From positions 2,108,001-2,172,000 of the forward strand of contig BCHU01000002.1 in NCBI GenBank assembly GCA_001599715.1: a stretch of 64,000 bases of DNA, in the 5' to 3' direction. The DNA comes from Phaeotremella fagi. Its lineage: Eukaryota; Basidiomycota; Tremellomycetes; Tremellales; Phaeotremellaceae. A model generated the notes under the pieces. The model did no database searches. It was given only the letters and a program-made list of their open reading frames with translations, and had not been told where the DNA came from. This document shows positions 10,546-21,420 of this stretch, one piece after another. The position numbers and the translations under genes were made by a program. Every line of letters starts with the position of its first letter. Positions within the stretch are counted from its first letter, which is position 1.

Positions 10546-11352
10546 TCAACCCTCCCAGTTCGATCCATAACTCGTTTTGTCACCACTTAATTTCTTTTTC
10601 TTTCTCCGCAATTGATCTAATTCGTAATCACGAACTTGGATGTAAAGAGTGCCAGACAGCGCAGCGGCGAGATTGGTGAAATCGTTTTCTGTCATTTTCT
10701 GGCCCGCTCCCGGCCAACCACAAATATGGACTGCACTAGCTATGAACCCATCGTCAAATCTTGACGTTTCCCCATCAACAACGATTTTCAATTTCCTCTC
10801 GTCGAATTCGGGTTGGTTTTCATGAGCATCTTCAAGAAACCTAGAACCATAAAGGATGTGTTTGGATGCCCATTCCCTCGTTTCTTTAAAACCATCGTTT
10901 TTGCAATCTGAACTAGGATCAAGAGATTTGAGGATCAGTTTTTGTGTGGTGATGATTGGATAATCGCGATAATATTGATCGCTGTCGTATGTGGAACGAG
11001 TTGGGTGAGAATCGATAGATTTGCAGGATGATTCTTGTGTGGTGTTCATCGAGTCATGTTGATGGTTGTTGTATGTGGAACGAGTTCGGTTTGTGGTATT
11101 GGCAGTCGAGTGGTGTGTTTTGTTGTTGAAATCAGTAGCGTTCGAGGTGTATTTTTTGTTTTTGCATGTAGATTTAGCAGCGTTTGTGATATCTATAGTC
11201 GAGTTGTCTACTTCGCTGTCGTATGTGGAATAAGTGGTGTCTGTGGTATCTAGTTTCGATTCGGAGGGTTCGGAGATGGAAACCAAAGGCTGATAACGAA
11301 ATTTCGGAAAAGAGAGTCTCGAGGTAGAGTCATTAGACCAGCCGCCAAACAT
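10546..11352 (-). CDS. Family A member 6, long form with Asn/Thr/Ser-rich N-terminus
   Basis: 268 residues, single exon. The first ~135 residues are unlike the sisters: a low-complexity Asn/Thr/Ser stretch with repeated R-S-T-Y-[DN] words (TRSTYNN, TRSTYDS). The family core then follows: EWASKHILYGSRFLEDA, RKLKIVVDGETSRFDDG, GWPGAGQKMTENDF. A C-terminal extension LDQLRRKKKKLSGDK could act as a nuclear localisation signal (inference). There is no CPTCG pair. It is the head of the tandem array, next to the peptidyl-tRNA hydrolase gene. It could be the ancestral gene or a late fusion; the sequence alone does not decide. Confidence 0.8.
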   Translation of the reverse strand: MFGGWSNDSTSRLSFPKFRYQPLVSISEPSESKLDTTDTTYSTYDSEVDNSTIDITNAAKSTCKNKKYTSNATDFNNKTHHSTANTTNRTRSTYNNHQHDSMNTTQESSCKSIDSHPTRSTYDSDQYYRDYPIITTQKLILKSLDPSSDCKNDGFKETREWASKHILYGSRFLEDAHENQPEFDERKLKIVVDGETSRFDDGFIASAVHICGWPGAGQKMTENDFTNLAAALSGTLYIQVRDYELDQLRRKKKKLSGDKTSYGSNWEG

Positions 11353-11652
11353 GTTGTGGTTGGGATGAGAAAGGATAAATTGAATGAGAACTCTACTTTG
11401 ATTCAGTGGATTTTATATATCCATTCGAATGGTTTTGAGCAACCCTTGTCCGATTTTCAACAATGGATACCATAACAAAGGATCAATGGTTTGAGCGGAG
11501 ATAGGTGTGTCATTCCTGTAAGAAAAAGCTCTCCTTTCGACACGAATAGTTTGAGGCTGTAACGAGTGATATAAGGATCACTATCAAAGATTTTGTTCAC
11601 TGATTCGACCGCTTCCCCTGCCGTCGTCGAGTAGGGTATCGTTCCAAACGAA

Positions 11653-12316
11653 TCATCTCCAAAGATCACATCCGACATCCTCGAAAATCTTTTTCAAACC
11701 TTTCGGTCGTTTGTTAGGAACCAAAGCTAAAGCAGTGGGTATGCCTTCCCTATATCTCTGTTTAGCTTTACGAGTGATGAAAAAGGAAAAAACGAGGACT
11801 AACGGTTGTTCGATCCAAATATGATAAGGGATCTTTGGTTTCAATTCATCTAACCTCCTAGCCAATTCCAGTAATTTATCTTCGTCCTGGACCTAACCCA
11901 ATCAGTTCATTGATCTGTGCCAGGAAAAGATCTACCCACCTCCATGGTGACTTTACGCATACATTCCCAACCCCTCCCATCTTCACCTTCCAAATATCTC
12001 TTGGTCTCCGGTAAATCCCTATAGAGATGTAAAACAGCGGTAGAAACGTGAGCAGCTTGAGCGAGGAGTGGTCCGATTGGCCAATTATTTGGAGCCTTCA
12101 TGCAGACCATCAGTAAGTGTGTACGGGAGATGGGGTTTGACGTACGGATAATAAATCCTTGCGAAGGATTATCTGCATAACTAAACCCGTTGGTTTTGGG
12201 GGTTCATTATCTTTTTGGATATCGGTCATGATTCTTCTTTGGAGATTCTTCGTTCCAGTCTGTAGATACCTACTCCTCGCTATGGTGACTCCAAGTAATC
12301 TTGTGGAATGTAACAT
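11653..12316 (-). CDS. PTRHD1: Peptidyl-tRNA hydrolase 2-type protein (PTRHD1-like)
   Basis: Member of the Pth2 fold, which hydrolyses peptidyl-tRNA; PTRHD1 members are poorly characterised. Exons join as MLHSTRLLGVTIARSRYLQT ... PKPTGLVMQIILRKDLLS, then KAPNNWPIGPLLAQAAHVST, LHLYRDLPETKRYLEG, MRKVTMEV, DEDKLLELARRLDELKPK, IPYHIWIEQP, and GIPTALALVPNKRP. These match the family blocks (VxxI-LRxDL, WPxGxLxAQAAHA, H-x-WxEQP, xPTxxALxP). The first ~30 residues are basic and hydroxylated and may be a mitochondrial presequence. Donors GTACGT, GTGGGT and GTTAGT are visible. A short frame at 11457-11678 overlaps the stop and is taken as 3' untranslated. Confidence 0.85.
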
Positions 12317-12469
12317 GCAGAATGAAGAGTTACTGATACTCGTCCAGTTGCTGAAATTTCAACGATATGAACGGAATTCTTAACATGTCCGTGCGCTTTC
12401 GTCATAATGAGTTGATCAGACATCGTTGGATGACTTTTTACTTTCAACAACGACATCAACATAGACAAA

Positions 12470-13893
12470 ATGGCAGGTGATAAAGAAACACTCCTCTCCA
12501 TGGGATTCGAATCAGATAGGATAGACTGTAAGTCCACCTCTTCAGCAACAACTAATCCGCAGGGGCATTACGAGCAACCAAATATTCTGGTCTTCAGGTG
12601 TGTTCAGCTATGATCTCTACGAGCAGTAGCTGATAACATCTAGCCCGCTATGGATCACTTGATCAACAACTCTGAGAAACCTATTCCAGAACCTGGAGCC
12701 GCTGCTGCTGGAGGTGACGAGGATGAGGATGAAGAAGGTTTGAAAGCTCATGTTAAGAAGATGGGTGGTGCTGAAGGCAGTGAGAACGCTTTGGAGGCTA
12801 AGGTGGGTAATGCTCCTAAATGACCTAACCCAAGCTGACTCAGAACTAGTCCATCAAATGTAGTGAATGTGGTAAAATATTTAGAAACAACGTTACTGCG
12901 TCCTACCACGCCGAGAAATCAGGTCATCAGGAATTTGAAGAATCAACGGAGGAGGTGAGTCAGCTAATCCAAATCTCATCTTTTCAATGAAAGCTGAGAT
13001 ATCATCGAAAACCCCCTTATAGATCAAACCGTTGACTGAAGAAGAGAAAAAAGCTAAATTGGCCGAACTACGTGAAAAATTAGCGGAGAAACGGGCACTC
13101 CAAGCTAAAGACGATGTTAAAGCTTCCAAAGCTAACGAGGCTTTACGTAGGAAAGCTGGTCAAGTGGGTTCATTCATTCAATAAACATCATTTTCTGTGG
13201 CTGATGAGAATCCGTAGGATACTGGTAAAATGAAAGAGGATCTACAATTGAAGGAAGCGCAGAAAGACGCTGATAGGAAGAAGAGGGGTGAGCGGTCATC
13301 ATTTACTTTGACTGATTCGAAATAGAAAAAATCGAAGACGCAAGAGCGAAAGCGGCTGTTAAAGCTCAAATCGAGGTTAGTCATCTTCAAAGTTTCCATC
13401 ATCGAAAAATGAAAGCTGACAGAACATCCAGGCAGATAAAAAAGAACGAGCAGAGAAATTCGCGAGAGAAAAAGCTATTCGGGATGGACAACAACCAACT
13501 CAATCATCCTCCACACCAATCGCTCAAAAACCATCGACTGCTGTTAAATCTTCAGAAAATCCGCAAACTAGGTTACAAGTTAGATTGAGTGTTGGTGGTG
13601 CACCTCTAACGAAAACTTTTGATAGTGATCAAAGTGGGTTTTCTTCACTTGTTTTTTTACTGACAATCGTAGCACTCGTCGACGTTGCTGAATGGGTAGC
13701 TTCTGAGAATTTAGCTTATGATGTCCAAACCGTTAAATTCGCATCTACCTTCCCTAGGTGAGTAATAACTCAATGGAGATGTAGGAATGCTGACGTGGTC
13801 AATAACAGGAAATCGTATTCACGCGAGGACATGACGAAAACGCTTAAAGAGAATGGATTAACACCTTCGGCTGTTTTGATGGCTAATCCTTAG
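12470..13893 (+). CDS. UBXN1: UBA-C2H2-UBX domain protein (UBXN1/SAKS1-like Cdc48 adaptor)
   Basis: Predicted adaptor linking ubiquitylated clients to Cdc48/p97. The first exon codes MAGDKETLLSMGFESDRID, the start of a UBA domain, continued by ALRATKYSGLQ and AMDHLINN. An acidic linker follows, then a C2H2 finger KCSECGKIFRNNVTASYHAE (His pair completed by KSGH). A long charged coiled-coil region (EEEKKAKLAELREKLAEKRA) leads to a C-terminal UBX domain with RLQVRLSVGGAPLTKTF and STFPR, the FPR-type loop that binds Cdc48 in the family, ending PSAVLMANP. At least eight small introns are needed. The order UBA-finger-coil-UBX matches UBXN1. It is divergent from the PTRHD1 gene, 154 bases away. Confidence 0.9.
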
Positions 13894-14976
13894 ACGTGAT
13901 GACTAGAATGATGATTGGTTTAGGAGGGGAATGGGAATGGGAACGGTACGAGTGTTGTATAACGAGATGTATGGTATGAAAAAGCTATATCCCAGGTGAA
14001 CAAAAGGTAGAAAATCATTCAACCGGTGGCAAGAGAAAATTTTTTCACAATCAAATGCATAACCCAAACTAAACTACGAAGTACGAGTGAGAGGAACTAA
14101 AAACCTGAATCAGTAATCGTCCATAAAAACCAGTCAAAGAATGATGAGGAACGAATAAAGGTTCAGAGGTGATTTATAAGGTAGCGAGGTTTTTTCAGCA
14201 TAGATGAAGTTCATCCATGACGGATGAATTCGTCCTCAAGCCAAATGCACTCAAGTCATCAGGATACGAGTGAGCGAGCGTAGCGATAGCGACGCTACGC
14301 TAGATAGCGATTGCAGGAGGTGAGAGAGATAGAAGGATGCATTTGCTCACCTATATAGTACGAGTATCGATTACAAACGAGAGATAGATTTGGAGTAACT
14401 ACAAAGAGGGAGAGGGATGGAGCGTCGATCAGAAAGACCCTTTAAACCCACAATAAGAAGTACGATCCTAACACTCGAAAGTGAAAGAATCCAATTCTCA
14501 TCGCCAGCTTCTTCGATAGTACGTTCCAGCTTATAAAGAAGGAAAGTACTAAAATTCTCTGTGAAAGAGTAAAAGGGTTACTGTATCATCACCTCGACGT
14601 GGAAAATGTGACTAGTGTAAACTAGTGAAAATGAACGTTAACTATATAGAAATCCTACAAAGCATGATCATTAGGAAAAAGAAAAGAAAAGCGAAAAGAA
14701 TTAACTATTTGTACGTCGCCAGTCGGAGTTTCGGTAATATCAAATTTTTACATGTGGCACCATTCCTTCGCACCATCACCTCGCACCATCAATCACGCCT
14801 CTCGCACCAAAGGTGGTGTGTGGTGTGTATCAAAGGTGTTTGCGTGTTTCAAAAGGTTGTGACGTCTCACTGGACTGCACGCATTGCCAATTGTTCATCT
14901 TTGCATGTGGAAAACAACAACAACAACCGAACGACGATGAGGATTGTTTCAATCAGACCAAAAACCAAAAAAAAAT
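13894..14976. other. Intergenic with a perfect inverted repeat
   Basis: No supported gene in about 1.1 kb. It contains the 3' end of the UBX gene, a 9-bp inverted repeat at 14277-14301, TGTGGCAC at 14753-14760 and, next to the tRNA, an A-run on the plus strand that forms the Pol III terminator of the minus-strand tRNA-Ile. A frame at 14625-15026 (plus) runs into the tRNA and is rejected. Confidence 0.55.
14277..14301. repeat. Inverted repeat, 9-bp arms with 7-nt loop
   Basis: AGCGTAGCG at 14277-14285 and its exact complement CGCTACGCT at 14293-14301 flank ATAGCGA. The sequence would form a stable hairpin in DNA or RNA. No partner gene or terminator role is evident; it lies in the middle of the gap between the UBX gene and tRNA-Ile. 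Confidence 0.7.
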
Positions 14977-15068
14977 TGACCACTGGCGGGGTCGAACCGC
15001 CGACCTTGGCGTATAAAGTGCAATAATAACTATTAGCACCACGCTCTAACCAACTGAGCTAAGCGGCC
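14977..15068 (-). tRNA. tRNA-Ile (anticodon AAT) with 18-nt intron
   Basis: Read on the minus strand: acceptor GGCCGCT pairs with AGTGGTC (two G-U pairs), discriminator A. D-arm GCTCAGTTGGTTAGAGC. Anticodon stem TGGTG/CGCCA with loop CTAATAA gives anticodon AAT. T-arm GGCGG-TTCGAAC-CCGCC. An 18-nt intron lies at 15013-15030, one base 3' of the anticodon, the standard place for nuclear tRNA introns. A run of T follows the 3' end as a Pol III terminator. Mature length 74 nt before CCA. Confidence 0.93.
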
Positions 15069-15372
15069 GCGACAATTTTCAAAGCCAAACAAGATGGATA
15101 TGTCCTTTCGGTTCTGCTGTTGTTGAGATTCTCAGTTGATTCTGATCTGTTACTTGTATCATGATGACAGTTAAAAGAATCAATATCTCAAGTTCAGCCA
15201 AACGCTGCTTGAGAACCACCTATACACCCCCGAATCTAGAAGTTGTATGTCTTGATGAACGGTACTTGTCATGGTAATGACAGTTATCGATTGGATATCA
15301 ACAATGCATAATCATAAGTGAACGTTAAATAACATGAAAACAACATAAACTATAGCTACAAAACAACCATCA
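15069..15372. other. Gap between tRNA-Ile and the PARP-UBC gene
   Basis: 5' flank of the tRNA and 3' flank of the minus-strand gene. No coding or RNA signal seen. Confidence 0.5.
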
Positions 15373-18300
15373 TCATCTAACGCGAGCCAACTGCGTTTTT
15401 ACACCATTTTATTAGCAACCCGAATCCCAAGTAATGATTGAACATACCTTATCGAAATCTTTAGGAACTTGCCAACCCTACTCGTGAATTTCATTAATTG
15501 ATATCCACATGACAAAGAGGTATCACTTACATGTTGGTTGGAAACTCTTTTGAAAGCTTCCATAGCTTCTGAGATGTTATACGGTGAATCCCATGATCTC
15601 GGATCTAATCTTGCAGGCGGATCTGTTTGTCATTAATATTAACGTCTAACCGGTACTCACTTGAATCAGTCATGTTAACCTAAGATTGTCAGTGACATCT
15701 CGTAACACTAACCCACCATGACATCCCTGATAACAGCTTCAATAGAATAGGCAGGGTTCCATTGATCAGCCTGTCGCTGTCAGTTTCGTATACGTAAACA
15801 CGCTAACTCACACTCAACAACTCATGACAGATCGATCCACCAGCCGTAATATGTCCTCCACCACCTTCCATGAATCTCATAAATCTCGGATGAAGGATCC
15901 TGACAAAAGGCGGTGAATGCGGATAACTAGCTGGGAAACGGATCTCGGTTCTGTCGAACGTAAGTCTAGTTGGAGTTTCAGCTCCACTCACATGACAGAA
16001 TTCAGATTCTTAGCTTTCATCTCCTTCTTCAATTCCGATTCAGGGAAATCGTATAATTCCAAAATCCATCGATAAAGTCTATAACACTCAGCTTTCAATA
16101 TTCGTCGACAAAACCCACACTTCAGTTTCCGGATCAATCCAGAAAGGTGATTTCCCACTTCGTTGCAAATTAACCAGACTCTTAAACTCCTTCCCAAGCA
16201 GTTTAGTAGCCGCGATAGAAGTTTCCGAAGGTGGTGGTAAAAGTTGTAATCGTTTATAGCGATCTTCGGAAGACGGTTTGAAAGTGTTGGCGACGAAATT
16301 CAAGATTTTGGAATCTTGTTCGTCATCTGGTTCAACGTCTTTCTGTTTCTTAGGTATGGCGTGAATAGCCGGCATTTTCTTTGGAATCGTTCAGGTACTA
16401 TTCAACTGAAAACGGTTGGGTAACTTACGACCTTTAAAGCGTGGCTATGGAAACTGGGTCTCAATTGTAGAGACGGGTCATGTTGGAATAATTGACCTGT
16501 CTCTGATTTCACTGTGTTCGGTGTCGACGTAGTAATCTCGTTCTCCGGAGCGATACCAGTAACAAGCAATAGGAAAGGTTTGATTTGTTTCGTATTCGAA
16601 ACTGTTGCTTAGTTCCGAATCATAACCATAAACTTACCAACATAATACGGGGTGCGAGAAACGAAAGTATTTGGAACATTAACTAAAAGTAGTTTTAGTA
16701 CTAGTCATCAAAATCTCAATACGCACCAAGTTCAACTAGTGCAGTCGCCGTTGACAGAGTAAAATCTTTATTCTTTCGGTGAGTACCGTTGGCCCTGGCA
16801 TAACCGCCCATAGAGGTTGAAGCTTCATGAGCGAAGTATACTCCATGACCGTAACTGTTAATCAGAATTTGGTCAAAACGTGACTTACGCCTAGAAGAAA
16901 GTGTCAAATTCGTTCAGACATTATGGTTGAATCAACTCACTCTGGCATTAGCAACTTCGGTGAAATCCAAACCAGTTCTCAAAATGTTATGCCATCGTTC
17001 ACAAGCCGAGCCTATACTTGTCAACAGCACCCAAAATTCAATACCCACCATGAAAAGCCAAAAACGTCGGATAATCCAAACAATTCTTATCACTCTTCTT
17101 AGCCTTCTCAATCTCCTCCTTGAAATTGTTCTCCTGTTCAGGAGACCCAACGACAAAAGTGAACTGTTTGACGTTTCTATTGCCAACCCCGTATTGACTT
17201 GCTGACAAGTCGTTAACGACACCTTCATCTGGTTTCGTCTCTTTGAGATAGGCTTTACAGGAACCAATGACCCATCGTAAAACCGTAATACTTCCTGCAG
17301 GAGCTTGAATCTTCTTCAACGGTTTACCTGCATCGAGGTGATATTTGATATGAGAAACTTTTGGAAGTTGTTCGATAAGATACTTTAATGCTTGTCTTTG
17401 TTTTGAGGGTGTTCCAACAAAGTTTGAACGGTGTGTAGATGGTGTTGAACTTTCAGGTGGATCACCAGGAAGGGCATCGAGAAGTGTCTCCTCTGGGATA
17501 CCAAAATCTTTTGGAACGATTATACTAGAGAGTGTTAGTTGTTATTCGTGTGAGAAAACGTCACCTACTGAAGATGTAAAGGTAGCTCCATTCTGGCAGT
17601 AGTCGATGCGGCGGTGTAAGCGAATGATAGAAGCAAATCGACAACAGCAGGTTGCGTTTGAATAACATGTTCGACCGAAGGTCCAAGTCTGACCGTTAGT
17701 ATCAACCACATTCACGTACCTACCCTAAACTCATATACCCATAAATACACAAAGGCTTGTTACAAACATAAGGACGAAGTGAAGGGATCTCCACAGGTAA
17801 CCCGCAATTCTAATTCGATCAGCTTCAGAATCTAAGATAAAACCTACCAAACAGTATTTCGGAGCTTCAACGAATCTTCGAACCAACCAATGGAAAGCTA
17901 CCAAAGGTAGATTACCACTGTATCCCTTCCCAATCCGGTCGTTATCATCAGCCCCCTCGTTATCTTCAGGCAATTCGCCATCATGTAAAATCTTTTTCGA
18001 TAACTCCTCATCAAGACCGTATTTATCTGCTAAAGCCCAACTAAGACCGTAAGCTTCTCTTATGGTGTAAGATCGAGGAAACGATTTTAAAATTGATTTT
18101 AAAGGTCCTGCGAGATAAAACGGTGCTTTCCCTTGACCTCTGCTTATTGGGATTATATCTTCGAGTGGTGGTTTGTCTATCGTCAGGAGGCATATTAGAG
18201 TAAGCCTTACAATTCTTATGAAGTGTTAACCAATACTCCATACGATCGAGTGGAGGAGGATAAGAATCAACTTTGATTAACAGTGTTAACCTTTTATCTT

Positions 18301-19501
18301 CCTTCCAAGCCTCCAGCAACCCTTCATCCCACATTGCAAGGGTTTCTGGTGAGAGAGGTAAATCTTTGAGTGGAATGGAGTAAGAGATGATCTTTTGTCA
18401 GCTATGTCGTTACGCCAGACCTACCCAGAAATCAGAAACCTCCGTTAAACCTGGTCGATAACCGAAACTCTTTGCCTGTGAGAAATGTCTTTCATCAGTT
18501 AAATCCAATAACCCAACTCACTCTTTAAGGATACTCCAGCTTTTCCCTATATCTAATAAACTCCCTTTTGAAATTTCCACATCTCTAGTTGGACCATCAT
18601 GATAGAAATCTCCATCGTCCTCCACATCCGTCATACCGTCAACACCTGAATCATATTCGTAATCGTTTCCCGTTTGTGTATCATCGGTTTCAACCGTGTT
18701 CAAACCAGTCATCTCGTCATCACCTTGTAAAGAATGGATGATGCTGATGACGAGATTTGATAGTTCTCTATTTTTGACTATTGAGAATCGTGAGAACGAT
18801 CGAGTGATTCTGGGTGCTAGTTTATCGTCTGAAAAGAGGACGAGACCGTATTCGTGAGGATATGTTTGGACGTCTATCTGTTAGTTCACACGATTATTCA
18901 AGACATACCCTCGATGATCATTTCAAAAACAATAGAACTGGCTCTACCTTCAACATCCTCGAATGACAATCCAAGTTTAATAGAGTTATCACCATCGCCC
19001 AATTTGAAAGCTAACATCAGCAATGCTTGTCAAGTAACTCACTCTTGATGGTAGCTGGTATCCCAACGTACCCCTCGATGACAGCTTGACTACCCCACAT
19101 CAATTGACATTTCTCGAAATCTCTGATGAACCCATTTCGACCTTCTGAGACACTAGCAGCGGGTGAAGGTGGGTTTTGATCGATTAGGATAGGTTCTGGG
19201 ATGGAAGGTAAGATGTTTTCTACGGAGGCATCGTCTTGGTCTCATCAGTTTTTAGTCAACTGTATGATGGACTCGACAACTTACCTAATGAAGTCCCGCT
19301 TTCCATCTCTATATCTTCTTGCCAATGATTTAATGCAGGCGGCGGAGTGGGAGTGGGAGTAGTGATAGAAGGCGAAGGAGTGATTAATTTATTTCTTGAT
19401 CTCGTAGTTCTCATATTTGGGTATGTGTGTGTGGAGGAGGAAGAGGAGGGAGATGGATCTGAAGTCGTATTGGTCGTAACCGTGCGCTTTGGTCTAGGCA
19501 T
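15373..19501 (-). CDS. PARP-UBC fusion: mono-ADP-ribosyltransferase domain plus UBE2Q-like E2 domain
   Basis: Very large multi-intron gene starting MPRPKRTVTTNTTSDPSPSS with a disordered N-terminus. A long conserved middle follows (for example SFEDVEGRASSIVFEMIIE, KNRELSNLVISIIHSLQ, GNLPLVAFHWLVRRFVEAPK). Then comes a PARP catalytic region: FLAFHGS (the His of the family triad), YGHGVYFAHEASTSMGGYA (the Tyr), and PYYVVSNTKQIKPFLLL, where the usual Glu is absent. This is the PARP16/6/8 pattern expected for mono-ADP-ribosylation. After it comes a UBC fold: IRFPASYPHSPPFVRILHP, GGHITAGGSICHELLS with the likely catalytic Cys, and DQWNPAYSIEAVIRDVMV, like UBE2Q. Fungal PARP-UBC proteins are known; partners here are unknown. 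The stop at 15373 assumes a last intron; otherwise it is 15412. Confidence 0.85.
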
Positions 19502-19860
19502 TTTGAATGAGGGATGATGCTAAGAATGGACGGACGGCTGGATGAATGGATGGATGGTGAATGGATTACCTAGCTGAGTCGAAATGTGCTCCTACCTCTC
19601 CTTTGACATGGATATAACGCTGTTTTGAGAGATGAAAAGAAGATACAGATTGTCCATTTTCACATCCAACACCAGCCAGTACTGGATGAAACACACTCAA
19701 CTCATACATACACAAAATGAACCGTGCCTGAGAGAATTAATGCGACAATGACTGCTAAAGGCCACGTGGTATTGCCTACGTCTCTTATGAACAACTCTCA
19801 TACATCCCCTTCTTCTTCACCTTCCCCCCCTTCTCACTTCCTTCCCACTCCTCATTCACC
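19502..19860. other. Divergent promoter between PARP-UBC and IFA38
   Basis: About 360 bases shared by two divergent genes. It carries short GGATG/GGACGG runs near 19530-19560 and a C/T-rich leader before the IFA38 start. No gene. Confidence 0.5.
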
Positions 19861-21245
19861 ATGGTATCAGTAGCAGACACCATCCATCTATCATCAACAC
19901 CATCCCCTTTACATCCATCATTCCACATTCTAGGTCATGAATTCAGTAAGTCCCCCATGCACCTCCTAGACTAACACCCAATCCCCAGTCGTAGATCTCC
20001 CACTCCCAACTCTGATCCTCTCAATAATCGGTTCAGCCTTCGTAGCCCGATACATCTATTCATGGGTCAAGCTACTCTTAGAAATATTCGTTCTTCCAGG
20101 AATAAACGTAGGTTCTCCATTCCACTTCATAGTATTAACCAAATACAGATCAAATCGTTTAGATCCAAATCAGGTCCTTCATGGGCTTTGATCACTGGTT
20201 CAACATCCGGTATCGGACTCGAGTTTTCTCGTCAACTAGCTGCTAAAGGATTTAGCATTATTCTAGTTGGTCGTCGACAAGATGCTCTCAACGAAGTTGC
20301 CAAGGAGTTAGGTGGGTCTTTTTCGATCCTCAGACAGGTTGATATTGCTTCTGATGAAACGGGTAGAGGATAAATTCGGTGTTCATACTAGAACTATCAA
20401 GTTTGATGTTGGGATTCCAGGTGTAGAAAGGGATTCTGCTTTTTCAGAAATCGAACATTTATCTCAGGAATTGGATTTAGCTGTTCTCGGTATGTGTGCT
20501 TTCAAAGACAGTAACTGATAAACAGTCAACAACGTCGGTGCATCCCATGAAATGCCTGTTTCATTTGCAGAAACAGCTCCAGAAGTTATCGACAGTATCG
20601 TTCAAACGGTAAGTTCAATCACAAGATTTCCAAGAAACCAAACTGACATAGACCCAGAACATCCTCTCCACACTTCACTTGACACGACTAGTTCTACCTG
20701 CCCTCATCAAACGATCAACACCGAAATCCCGTGGTCCACCTTCATTGATCTTGAACATTGGTTCCATGTCAGGTAGAATTCCATCACCATTACTGGCTAC
20801 TTACAGCGGTACCAAAGAATGTCTTTCGACATGGACGAAAGCGATTGGTGAAGAAGTTAAAAAGGAAAACATCGTAGTCAGATTGGTCTTACCAGCTTTC
20901 GTCGTAAGTCCAGTCGTACCATTCAATAAAGTTGGTTTACCACTGACATCCCTGAAGGCCACTAAAATGTCAAAAATCCGTAAACCAAGTCTCACAGCGC
21001 CCACAGCCAAATCATTCGTCAAATCCACCCTCTCATCAATAGGGTTGAACAGAGGTGCCCAAGGTCGAGCATACGAATCAACACCTTATTGGAGTCATGC
21101 TTTTGCTGATTATCTCGTCGGATTCTTTGGTGGGGTTAGTGAGAGTATCGCGATGAAGATTATCGGTGGGATGCATGTTGATATTAGGAGACGGGCTTTG
21201 AAGAAGAAGGCTAGGTTGGAGAGTGAGGGGAAGAAGAGTAAGTAG
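19861..21245 (+). CDS. IFA38: Very-long-chain 3-ketoacyl-CoA reductase (IFA38/KAR type SDR)
   Basis: Second step of the ER fatty-acid elongation cycle. Start [12 protein letters not shown]; a membrane segment near residues 35-65 ([20 protein letters not shown]). The cofactor site is [19 protein letters not shown], then LVNNVGAS. The active site is [10 protein letters not shown] ... [11 protein letters not shown], giving the Ser, Tyr and Lys of short-chain dehydrogenases. The C-terminus ends KKSK, a KKxx ER-retrieval signal, as expected for an ER membrane enzyme. Several introns are needed (one after GHEF near 19949, others near 20110, 20310, 20480 and 20608). Length and layout match yeast Ifa38 and human HSD17B12. 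Confidence 0.92.
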
Positions 21246-21420
21246 GAGTGGAGGGTGGTGGGTGGTGGGTTTGGTTGAGGGTGCTACTGGCCTAGGACAG
21301 TAGGTTTGAATGACGAGAGAATATTAGAAGTATGAATTACAATCGAGTCTGATTTCCCTCTTCTCAGATCGACTTGGCATGATAATTACATTCAACTACC
21401 ACACACAGACCCATTTCTTC

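Noticed and set aside
11457..11678. 73-codon minus-strand frame starting MSDVIFGDD
   Set aside because: It overlaps the end of the PTRHD1-like gene in another frame and is best explained as its 3' untranslated region.
13894..14976. Mobile element remnant
   Set aside because: No terminal repeats, transposase or reverse-transcriptase blocks were seen here or elsewhere in the window; no CRISPR-like arrays either.
14625..15026. 133-codon plus-strand frame
   Set aside because: It runs into the tRNA-Ile gene on the other strand and has low-complexity codons with no family match.
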